DNA from: JALORV01 sp044225415
GTDB taxonomy: Bacteria > Pseudomonadota > Gammaproteobacteria > Burkholderiales > Burkholderiaceae_F
DNA length: 16,266 nt
Assembly (NCBI GenBank): GCA_044225415.1
Contig: JBGAIO010000059.1
Coordinates: 1-16,266, forward strand
Direction: 5' to 3'
This document shows positions 7,077 to 16,266 of this stretch, piece by piece. The notes below the pieces were generated by a model. The model did not search any database. It was not told where the DNA came from and was given only the letters and a program-made list of their open reading frames with translations. Position 1 is the stretch's first letter. Every line of letters begins with the position of its first letter. Position numbers and translations under genes: made by a program.

Positions 7077-8746
7077 ATGGACGCGACCCCTGCCGTCAAC
7101 GACGCAACGCTGCAGCGTTTCTGCCTGGCGCATGCCGAAGCCTGCGTAGTGCCTGCCGAAGCCCTGCGCGACGACGGCATCGCTGCGCCGGTGGCGGACT
7201 GGCTGCTCGCCGCGGGCCGGCTGTCAGCAGGGCAATTGCGTTGCCTCGAAGCCGGCCACGCGCTGTACACCAACGCCGCTGCCAGGAGCTGCATGAGCGC
7301 GCGCCGCATTTCCTGGTTCCCGCCGCGGCGGACGAACCTGCTGATCGCGGCGGACGCACAGCCTCCACGCGGCCACCTGGAGCCCTTCGGCGGCACTTCA
7401 TCGCTGCTCTACGCCTGCGACCTCGACACGCATGCCGAATACGTCGCGGCCCTGCTGATCCATATGGAGCGGCTGTCGCTGCTGCGTTCGGTGCCGGCGA
7501 CGGTGACCTTCAACCTGAGCTACTGGTTCGATCGCGACGCGGCCGAGCGGCGCGCATTCGTTCGCGCAGGCTGCACGACGCCCCGACGCGGCGGCGTTCG
7601 TCACTGGCGAGACCTTCGCCTGGATCGACGAACTGCTGCACGACCCGCTGCTCACCCGCGCAGACCGCCGACCGAACCTACGTACGCATCGACGACGGCG
7701 CCGATCTCTACGATCCGAAGCGGCTGCAGCCGGACCTGATGGCGCAGGCCGCCGAAGATGCGGTGCAGGGTGCGCTGCAGTCGTCGGCTGCCGCGGTCAG
7801 GCCGCCGCGGCGAGGTTCAGCGTCGCGCCGGCGCCGGTCTGGACCTGTGCGACTGGCTGCGCGCGCGCGCACGTCATCGTGCACGGCCCGAACGGCGGAA
7901 CGCTGTGGTCCGGAACACGACGATCCGGCGCGCGTGCAGCGTGTGCTGGCCGATGCGACCGATGCTGCGGTCGCCAGCATTCATGCGGACCTGGCGATCG
8001 TCGACGCGATCTGGCGGTTCCTGGCGTGCGTCGCGAGCCTGCAGGGCTACCGCGCACTGCGCGTGCTGGCGGCGGCGCGCATATCTCGATGCGTCTCGTC
8101 GTGCGGTCTACGAACTGCAGCAGCCGGCCTTCGATGCGCAGGCCGGCGCGGCGCCACCCTATCACCGGCTGTTGCTCGGCGCACGCGTCATGCACGAATG
8201 GGGGCATCTCGCGCGCGCGGCGAAGTGGCTGCGCGTACCGGAGGATCGCCGCTGCCGAGTACCGGACGGCGCGTGCCGAACTCGGGAGACCTTCGCGCGC
8301 CTGCTGGCGCGCCGCGCCCGCCGGCGTGACCGACGCGATCCGCGTCGAGCTCGACGGCATCGAGCCGCACGCGGCGGAGCAACCCGCGGCGCTGGCACGC
8401 AAGACGCTGGCCCGCGTCGGCGACTACCTGGCGAACATGATGTCGGCGCGCCTCATCCCCGGCGAGGAGATGCAGGCCTACGTGCGCACCAACGTGCGCC
8501 ATCACCTCGACGAGCAGCTCGGCATCGTCAGCGAACTGGCGCGCTACGCGTACGAGATCCACCTGCAACGGCGCTCGCGGGCTGCCGCGCAGCTACTTCT
8601 ACGAGACGTCGCGTTTCCCGGACCACTATGTCGCGACCGGCATCGTGTCGCTCGACGACGCCGAGGCGCTGTTCGACGCCGCCGGCCGCGTACTGGCGTG
8701 CTACGCCGTCAAGCTGAACGGCATGCGACTGCCGGCGCTCCACTGA
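7077..8746 (+). pseudogene. Unrecognised protein with HEWGH motif, frameshifted
   Basis: I do not recognise this family. A consistent protein of about 550 residues can be pieced together across frames. It starts MDATPAVNDATLQRFCLAHAEA (ATG 7077, weak RBS), then gives RTNLLIAADAQPPRGHLEP and FGGTSSLLYACDLDTHAEY. After shifts near 7560-7590 and 7665 come DAAAFVTGETFAWIDELLH and TYVRIDDGADLYDPKRLQPD. Later come VQRVLADATDAAVASIHADL, YELQQPAFDAQAG, VMHEWGHLARAAKWL, LANMMSARLIPGEEMQAYVR and the end GIVSLDDAEALFDAAGRVL...LPALH with a stop at 8746. HEWGH (codons 8193-8207) matches the HExxH zinc-metalloprotease pattern, but HExxH alone is a short and common motif. No signal peptide or membrane segment is seen, so it is probably cytoplasmic. 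Six or more frame changes are needed. It converges on the MacB-like gene, 17 bp apart. Confidence 0.6.
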
Positions 8747-8763
8747 AGGGCGGGCCGGCGCCG

Positions 8764-10730
<1,967 letters not shown>

Positions 10731-10731
<1 letters not shown>

Positions 10732-12186
10732 CAGCTCGCGCTGCGCTGGTCGGTGACCACCGCCATGCCTTCCTGCAGCGGGCCGCCGGTCACTTCCGTC
10801 ATCCGGCCATCACTCAGGCCGACCTTCACGCGCATCGGCTGCAGCGCGCCGTCCTTCAGCACGTAGAGCGTGCGCTCGCCGCCGGCGCGCATCGGCTCGC
10901 TGGCTCCGGAGCGGCGCGTCGGCGTGCTGCGCGGTGGCCGTGGCATCAGCGAGGCCATGATGCCGGTGGGACCGCTGCTGCGCGCGGCGCTTCCCGACGA
11001 GGGGCCTCCACCCGGTGCCGACCCTTCGCCGCCCGCCGGCGGCCCCCCCTTGTCGCCACCGCCCGGCTGGCGCGCGCCGTCCTTTGTCGCAGCCACCGCG
11101 TCGCCGCCGCGCGTCGGCGCTTCTTCCGGCGCGGCACCCGCGTCGTTCGCCTGCGTCGGACGGAAGCGCAACGCGGCATTGGGCACCAGCAGCACCTGGT
11201 TGCGCTCGCTGGTACGGATCGTCGCGGTCGCGGTCATGCCGGGACGCAGCAGGCGATCGGCGTTGTCGACGTCGAGATAGGTGACATATGACACGACGTT
11301 GTCGGTCGTGGTCGAACCGTAGGCGACGCGCGAGATGGTCGCGGGGAAGCTGCGATTCGGCCAGCTCGACACCGTGAACTCGGCGCGCTGGCCGACCTGC
11401 ACATTGCCGACGTCGGCCTCGTCGACCTTGATCTCCAGCCGCATGCGCTCCAGCGACTCCGCGATGGTGAACAGCGTCACCGCCTGCAGCGAGGCGGCCA
11501 CTGCGTACCGGATCGACCGAGCGCGTCAGGACGACGCCGTCGATCGGCGAACGGATCGACGCCTTCTGCAAGTTGGTCTGGTCGGTGGCGAGCGCGGCCT
11601 GTGCATCGCGCACCTGCGCGCGCGCGCTGTCGGCCGAGGCGCGTGCGCGCTGCAGCGCAGCCTCGCCCGTGTCGATTTCGGTCTGCGCGGGCATCTTGCC
11701 GCCCGACAGCTTCTGCACTTCGAGCAGCCGCTGCAATGCAGCCTGCGCCTCGCGCACCGTCGCGTCCGACGTGGCGACGTTGGCCTGCGCCACCGCGAGC
11801 GTCGCCGTCGAGCGTTTCACCTGGTCTTCGAACTTTGCCTTGTCGAGCTCGACCAGCGTCTGGCCCTTGGTCACGCGGTCGTTGACGTCGACCAGCACGC
11901 GTGCGACCGTGCCCGACAGTTCGCTGCCGATGCTGACGGTGCGCGTCGGCGCGAGCGTGCCGTTGGCCACCACGGTCAGTGCCAGGTCGCCGCGCGCAAC
12001 GGGCTGCGATACATAGCTGGGAGGCGCGCCGCGCTTCGCGGCGGCGTACCACGCAAGGCCGCCGCCCAGCGCAGCGAGCGCGAGCAGCGCGCCGATCCAT
12101 GTCGAGCGGGCGCGCCACCAGGGACGCAGCGGTGCGATGCCGAGGCTGGCCAGTGCAGCGGCGCCGGCGGGTGCAGGTGTGTTCAT
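10731..12186 (-). CDS. macA: MacA-like periplasmic adaptor, one frameshift
   Basis: Membrane fusion protein linking the MacB-like permease to the outer-membrane factor. An N-terminal anchor helix lies at about residues 29-46 (WIGALLALAALGGGLAWY). A lipoyl half (ARGDLALTVVANGTLAPTR, SELSGTVARVLVDVND) is followed by a long coiled-coil hairpin, then the second lipoyl half (IRSPIDGVVLTRSVDP). The frame breaks at about 11501-11512. Restoring two G bases would read DPGTQVAASLQ, the family pattern. It then resumes with AASLQAVTLFTIAES, VDEADVGNVQVGQ and the beta-barrel. A Gly/Pro/Ser-rich insert of about 70 residues (roughly 10930-11150) separates the barrel from the last domain. The start overlaps the OMF stop and the end overlaps the ATPase start, each by ATGA. 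The span is 1 over a multiple of three, consistent with a net loss of two bases. Confidence 0.87.
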
Positions 12187-13706
12187 GTCGTGGGTTGCGC
12201 GGCGTTGGTCGACGCGGCAGTTTCTCTGGATTCGTTCGAGGATGAAGAGGAAGTCTGCACACGCTCCGCGTCGCCGGGCAGCGCGGCGGTCTGCGGCTGC
12301 CAGCCACCGCCCAGCGCCTTGTACAGGCGCACATGCCCGGACAGCACGTCGGCCTGCGCACCGGCCACGCTGTCCTGCAGCGCCAGCAGCGTGCGCTGCG
12401 CGTCGAGCACGGTGACGAAACCGATCAGGCCGCTGGCGTAGCGCTGCCGCGCCATCTCGTCGGCGGAGGCCGCCGAGCCGGCGGCGCGCTGCAGGACGAC
12501 CAGCCGTTCGCGCGCGCTGCGCAGTGCCACCAGCGAGTCCTCGACGTCCTTCAGCGCGACCAGCACGGTCTGTCGATAGGTCGCGCCGGCGCGGGCCAGT
12601 GTCGCGGCCTGCGCATCGATGTTCGCGCTGATGGCGCCGGCGTCGAAGATCGGCATCGAGATCGAAGCCAGCAGGCTCGTGCCCAGGCTGGCGCTGTTGG
12701 TCAGGGTGCCGAGCGTCAGCGATGCGAGGCCGACCGTGCCGCCGATGCGCAGGCTCGGATAGCGCTCCGCCTCGGCCGCGCGCGTGCGCGCCTGCGCGGC
12801 GACGATCGCGAGTTCGGCATTGCGGATATCGGCGCGTTGACGCAGCGTGTCGGCCGGGATGCTCAGCGCGAGATCGCCCGGCGCGGTCGGCATCGGGCCC
12901 GGCGCCTGGATCGACTGCATCACCGCCTGCGGAGTCTCGCCGAGCAGCACGGCCAGCGCCGTCGAACTGGCAGAGACCGTTGCAGTGATCGTGGGAATCG
13001 TCGCGCGGGTCTGTTCGACCGAAGTGCGCGCCTGCTCGACGTCGAGTTCGCCGATCAGCCCGGCCTGCCGACGCCACAGCGCGATCTGCAGCGTCTCTTC
13101 CTGCGCCTCGAGGTTGGCGTGCGCGATCGTCAGGCGCTGCTGGCCGTTGCGCAGATCGACGTAGGCCAGCACGACTTCGGCCGCGACCGACACCTGCACG
13201 TCGCCCAGCGACGCGGCACTGGCCGCCTCGTCCGCGGTGGCCGCGTCGACCGCGCTGCGCTGGCCGCCGAAGATGTCGGGTTCCCATGCCGCATCGAGCC
13301 CCGCCTGATACAGCGTCGACGAGGGCAGGTAGCGGTCCTTCGAGCGCGAGCCCGAGGCCGAGGCATCCACCGTGGGGAACAGCTGCGCCTGCTGCCCGCG
13401 GCGCACGGCGCGCGCCTGCCGCAGCGTTGCCTCCGCGCCGGCGATGTCCGCGTTGTGTGCCAGCGCCCGCTGGACGTAGCCGCTGAGCGTCGGATCGCCG
13501 AAGCGCCGCCACCAGTCGGCGAGCGACTCGGATCCGTCAGCGCGGGTTGCGCCCGATGCAGAGACCCAGCCCGTCGGCACGGCGACCGCCGCCTCGGTGG
13601 GGCGCCCCGACTGCGTCGCACACGCGGCCAGTGCCAGGCTCGTCGCTACAGCGGCCATCAGCCGCAGCGCGGGGCGTGCCGGCGCTTCGTTCCAGTCCGG
13701 TTTCAT
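12183..13706 (-). CDS. Outer-membrane efflux lipoprotein (NodT/OprM family)
   Basis: Complete 507-residue TolC-type channel subunit that completes the tripartite pump. The signal peptide ends at a lipobox LAAC (MAAVATSLALAACATQSG), so the mature protein is a lipidated outer-membrane factor. Family patterns include SLADWWRRFGDPTLSGYVQRAL early, repeated Ala-rich coiled-coil segments (TLRQARAVRRGQQAQLFP, LANLEAQEETLQIALWRRQAG), the internal repeat PADTLRQRADIRNAELAIVA and YRQTVLVALKDVEDSL. The tail after GGGWQPQTA is Ser- and Glu-rich and probably disordered. It is the first gene of the operon, followed by adaptor, ATPase and permease. Confidence 0.95.
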   Translation of the reverse strand: MKPDWNEAPARPALRLMAAVATSLALAACATQSGRPTEAAVAVPTGWVSASGATRADGSESLADWWRRFGDPTLSGYVQRALAHNADIAGAEATLRQARAVRRGQQAQLFPTVDASASGSRSKDRYLPSSTLYQAGLDAAWEPDIFGGQRSAVDAATADEAASAASLGDVQVSVAAEVVLAYVDLRNGQQRLTIAHANLEAQEETLQIALWRRQAGLIGELDVEQARTSVEQTRATIPTITATVSASSTALAVLLGETPQAVMQSIQAPGPMPTAPGDLALSIPADTLRQRADIRNAELAIVAAQARTRAAEAERYPSLRIGGTVGLASLTLGTLTNSASLGTSLLASISMPIFDAGAISANIDAQAATLARAGATYRQTVLVALKDVEDSLVALRSARERLVVLQRAAGSAASADEMARQRYASGLIGFVTVLDAQRTLLALQDSVAGAQADVLSGHVRLYKALGGGWQPQTAALPGDAERVQTSSSSSNESRETAASTNAAQPTT

Positions 13707-13799
13707 GGTGGGCAGTGTGGCGGCGCGCCGTGCCCTCCATGTGAAGCAATGTTTCTATGTTGCCGCGGACTTGATGCAAGTCGTGAGTACGGCAGTCGA
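13707..13799 (-). promoter_or_regulatory. Candidate promoter of the efflux operon
   Basis: This 93-bp gap lies between the LLM oxidoreductase stop and the outer-membrane factor start. On the minus strand TTGCAT (13774-13779) and TAGAAA (13752-13757) are 16 nt apart and could be -35/-10 boxes, giving a start near 13745. A short dyad CTTG-ATG-CAAG (13770-13780) overlaps the -35. No strong RBS is visible before the ATG at 13706. The boxes are weak. Confidence 0.35.
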
Positions 13800-14786
13800 T
13801 CAGCCGGCCGCCTCGGCGGCGATCTCGTAGGAGCGCAGGCGCGCAGCGTGGTCGTAGATCCCCGAGGCGACGATCAGTTCGTCGACGCCCGTCTGCGCCA
13901 CGAAGTCGTGCAGACGATCGCGCACCATCGGCAACGTGCCGATGGCCGTGCACGCCAGCACCGAATCGAGCAGCGCATTTTCCGCCGCAACGATGCTTTG
14001 CCGGTAGCCGGCCACCGGCGGCGGCAACTGCCCCGGCCGCCCGCTGCGCAGGTTGACGAAGGCCTGCTGCCATGAACTCGCGAGGAGCTCGGCCTGCGCC
14101 GCATCGTCGGCCGCAAACACATTGACGCCGGCCATCGCGTACGGGATTTCGAGCTGCGCCGATGGCCGGAACGTACTGCGGTAGATGTCCAGGGCCTGCA
14201 TCAGCATCTGCGGCGCGAAGTGCGAGGCGAACGCGAACGGCAGCCCGAGATGCGCGGCGAGCTGCGCACCGAAGGTGCTGCTGCCGAGGATCCACACCGG
14301 CACCGCCAGGCCGCGCCCGGGCACGGCCAGCAGCGGCTGGCGCGGCTGCGCGCTCATCAGGTCCATCAGCTCGACGACGTCCTGCGGGAAACGCTCGGCG
14401 GCTGACTGCAGGTCCCGCCGCAGCGCGCGCGCCGTCGTGGGGTCGGTCCCCGGCGCGCGGCCCAGGCCGAGATCGACGCGGCCCGGATACAGCGACTCGA
14501 GCGTTCCGAACTGCTCGGCAATCACCAGCGGCGAGTGATTGGGCAGCATGATGCCGCCGGCGCCGATGCGGATCGCCTGCGTGCCGGCGCCGACGTAGGC
14601 GAGCAGCACCGATGTGGCCGCGCTCGCGATGCCTGGCATGCCGTGATGCTCCGCCAGCCAGTAGCGGCGATAGCCGAGGCGTTCGCCGAGCTGCGCGAGC
14701 TCGAGCGAGTTGCGGAACGACTGCGCGGGCGTGCCGCCCTGGACGACGGGCGACAGGTCGAGGATGGAAAGCGCGATGCGGGTCAT
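13800..14786 (-). CDS. Luciferase-like flavin-dependent oxidoreductase (LLM class)
   Basis: Complete 328-residue cytoplasmic TIM-barrel enzyme of the bacterial luciferase-like group 1 (TIGR03558/YhbW-like). Marks are LSILDLSPVVQGG at the N-terminus, YWLAEHHGMPGIAS, IRIGAGGIMLPNHSPLVIAE and LYPGRVDLGLGRAPGTD. The length is typical. Members are thought to be FMN-using monooxygenases, mostly of unknown substrate. The ATG at 14786 has AGGA about 8 nt upstream. It lies 33 bp after the MFS transporter gene and is probably cotranscribed with it. The pairing is suggestive of uptake or efflux of its substrate, but that is a guess. Confidence 0.93.
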   Translation of the reverse strand: MTRIALSILDLSPVVQGGTPAQSFRNSLELAQLGERLGYRRYWLAEHHGMPGIASAATSVLLAYVGAGTQAIRIGAGGIMLPNHSPLVIAEQFGTLESLYPGRVDLGLGRAPGTDPTTARALRRDLQSAAERFPQDVVELMDLMSAQPRQPLLAVPGRGLAVPVWILGSSTFGAQLAAHLGLPFAFASHFAPQMLMQALDIYRSTFRPSAQLEIPYAMAGVNVFAADDAAQAELLASSWQQAFVNLRSGRPGQLPPPVAGYRQSIVAAENALLDSVLACTAIGTLPMVRDRLHDFVAQTGVDELIVASGIYDHAARLRSYEIAAEAAG

Positions 14787-14819
14787 GTGCGTGTCCTGCC
14801 GGCGGCGTGCGTCGTCCGC

Positions 14820-16055
14820 TCAGGCGGCCGCCCTCGCCCACCCGATGCCCGCGCGGCGGATCAGCCACAGCACGATCGTCAGGTTCAGCAGGTTCCAGCC
14901 GATGCCGTTGATGAACGCCGCCTGGTACGAACCGGTGAGATCGAAGACCGCGCCCGACATCCAGCCGCCGAGCGCCATGCCGAACAGAGTGGCCATCACG
15001 ACCAGGCCGACGCGCGCGCCCGCTTCGCGCGGCGAGAAGGTCTCGCGCACGATGATCGCGTAGCTCGGCACGATGCCGCCCTGGAACAGGCCGAACAGGG
15101 CGGACACGACGTACAGCGAGGCCAGCGCATCCGACGGCAGATACATGATCAGCGCGATGCCCTGCGCGACCGAGCCGAGCAGCAGCGTACGCAGCCCGCC
15201 GATGCGATCCGCGATCCAGCCCGACAGCAGGCGGCTGACGATGCCGAAGCCCAGCATCAGCGACAGCATGCGCGCGCCGGCCGCCGGACCGTAGCCGAGG
15301 TCCGTGCAGTACGCGACGATATGCACCTGCGGCATCGACATCGCCACGCAGCAGGCGACGCCGGCCAGCATCAGCAGCCCCTGCAGCGCGCGCGGCGCAA
15401 TCCCGAGGTCGAGCAGCGGACGCGCATTCGCGGCCGCCGACGCGGCATGGACCTGCGGCGCGCGCCGCCGCAGCATCCACACCAGCGGCAGTATCGTCAA
15501 CAGACATACCGCACCGATGATCACGTGCGTCTGCCGCCAGCCCATCGACGCGATCATCTGCTGAACGATCGGCGGCCACACCGTGCCCGCGAGATAGTTG
15601 CCGCACGCGACGATCGACACCGCCAGGCCACGGCGCTTCTCGAACCAGTGCGACACGTCGGCGAGCAGCGGACCGAAGAACGCCGAGCTACCGAGGAAAC
15701 CGATCAGCACGCCCTGCGCCAGCGCATACAGCCACAGCGTCGGCGCAAACGCGGCCGCGACGTAGCCGAGGGCCAGCGCCAGGGTCGCGCCCGCCAGCGG
15801 CAGCGCCACGCCGTGGCGATCGCTGAGCCGGCCCATCAGGATGCCGCCGAGTCCGAAGCCCACCATCGTCAGCGTGTATGGCAGCGATGCCGCGCCACGC
15901 GCGACGCCGAAGTCGGCCTGCACCGCCGGCAGCGCCACCACCACCGACCACATGCCGACGCCGCCCAGTGTGGAGACGGCAAGAGTCACCGCGAGGCGCC
16001 GCCACGCTGCAGCCGAATCGATGTCGTGACGCGTCGCGTCCGCGCTGGGGGCCAA
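14820..16055 (-). CDS. MFS transporter with TTG start
   Basis: Complete 411-residue inner-membrane transporter with about 12 predicted helices in two six-helix halves. MFS motif A appears in loop 2-3 as GRLSDRHG and, degenerate, in loop 8-9 as GWIADRIGG. The start codon is TTG at 16055 (TTG GCC CCC AGC). It is supported by GGAG six nt upstream, and the next Met lies inside helix 1, so an ATG start would cut the protein. The overall look (VVVALPAVQADFGVARGAASLPYTL) is close to the OxlT/monocarboxylate-type and other small-anion MFS members. The substrate cannot be told from sequence. It lies 42 bp after the FAD dehydrogenase gene and 33 bp before the LLM oxidoreductase. Confidence 0.92.
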   Translation of the reverse strand: MAPSADATRHDIDSAAAWRRLAVTLAVSTLGGVGMWSVVVALPAVQADFGVARGAASLPYTLTMVGFGLGGILMGRLSDRHGVALPLAGATLALALGYVAAAFAPTLWLYALAQGVLIGFLGSSAFFGPLLADVSHWFEKRRGLAVSIVACGNYLAGTVWPPIVQQMIASMGWRQTHVIIGAVCLLTILPLVWMLRRRAPQVHAASAAANARPLLDLGIAPRALQGLLMLAGVACCVAMSMPQVHIVAYCTDLGYGPAAGARMLSLMLGFGIVSRLLSGWIADRIGGLRTLLLGSVAQGIALIMYLPSDALASLYVVSALFGLFQGGIVPSYAIIVRETFSPREAGARVGLVVMATLFGMALGGWMSGAVFDLTGSYQAAFINGIGWNLLNLTIVLWLIRRAGIGWARAAA

Positions 16056-16097
16056 GGATGTCTCCGGGAGTCGAATATGCGCAGGCGTGCGCTGCGC

Positions 16098-16266
16098 TCA
16101 GTCGCGTTTCAGCAGTTCACGTCCCACGGCCTCGGCCGTTTCGATGCCGTCGACCGCCGCGGACATGATGCCGCCAGCGTAACCCGCGCCCTCGCCCGCC
16201 GGATAAAGACCCTTCACGTTGACGGACTGTCGATCGGGTCCGCGCGGTATGCGCAGCGGCGACGAC
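16098..16266 (-). CDS. FAD-dependent dehydrogenase (COG2509 type), 3' end only
   Basis: Only the last 55 codons are in the window; the gene continues past the right edge. The visible C-terminus reads SSPLRIPRG, then VNVKGLYPAGEGAGYAGGIM and SAAVDGIETAEAVGRELLKRD. GLYPAGEGAGYAGGI is the closing FAD-contact motif of the COG2509 'uncharacterised FAD-dependent dehydrogenase' family (NAD(P)/FAD-dependent oxidoreductase). The reaction of this family is not established. Its stop is 42 bp upstream of the MFS start. Confidence 0.88.
   Translation of the reverse strand, partial: SSPLRIPRGPDRQSVNVKGLYPAGEGAGYAGGIMSAAVDGIETAEAVGRELLKRD

Noticed and set aside
10810..13512. 900-codon minus-strand open frame
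   Set aside because: It joins an off-frame part of the outer-membrane factor region to the in-frame N-terminal half of the adaptor and then runs out of frame; only the part from 12186 to about 11505 is real.
12333..14075. Long open frame of 580 codons on the plus strand
   Set aside because: It lies antisense to the intact outer-membrane factor and LLM oxidoreductase genes, is very Arg-rich, and matches no family; it is a GC-driven shadow frame.

Overview
The window is GC-rich bacterial chromosomal DNA. Protein families and a cluster of dispersed palindromic repeats point to a Gammaproteobacterium (Xanthomonadales-like) or a Betaproteobacterium. This placement is inference, since no rRNA or marker gene is present. 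I saw no tRNA, rRNA, CRISPR array, integrase or insertion sequence.

Left part (1-2058). A plus-strand gene encodes an exported four-part envelope protein (YbaY-like + both NlpE domains + META). It converges on a minus-strand UspA-type universal stress protein. An FNR/Anr-like dyad lies at the extreme left edge.

Middle part (2058-8746). All four genes here are recognisable but broken by several frame changes each. They are a secreted COG3650-like protein, a Tat-exported DUF1501 protein, a large lipoprotein with a PKD domain, two c-type haem motifs and DUF1592/DUF1588-like regions, and a plus-strand protein of unknown function with an HEWGH motif. The last two of the minus-strand set (haem lipoprotein, then DUF1501 33 bp downstream) look like a two-gene export and redox module. 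Three hairpin repeats sit between the DUF1501 gene and the COG3650-like gene. Almost every break is explained by gain or loss of one or two bases, often G in a short G/C run, while motifs and termini stay intact. I favour sequencing or assembly indels, or very recent decay, over old pseudogenes.

Right part (8764-16266). A tightly coupled minus-strand operon encodes a tripartite efflux system in the order outer-membrane factor (NodT/OprM type), MacA-like adaptor, ABC ATPase, MacB-like permease. It has two 4-bp ATGA overlaps and one 10-bp overlap. The adaptor and the permease 3' end each carry one frame break. Upstream are a luciferase-like flavin oxidoreductase, a 12-helix MFS transporter with a TTG start, and the C-terminal end of a COG2509-type FAD dehydrogenase; all read on the minus strand with short gaps (33 and 42 bp) and may form one unit.

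The most interesting content is the PKD/haem/DUF1592 + DUF1501 pair, the NlpE-centred fusion lacking a lipobox, and the unrecognised HEWGH protein.
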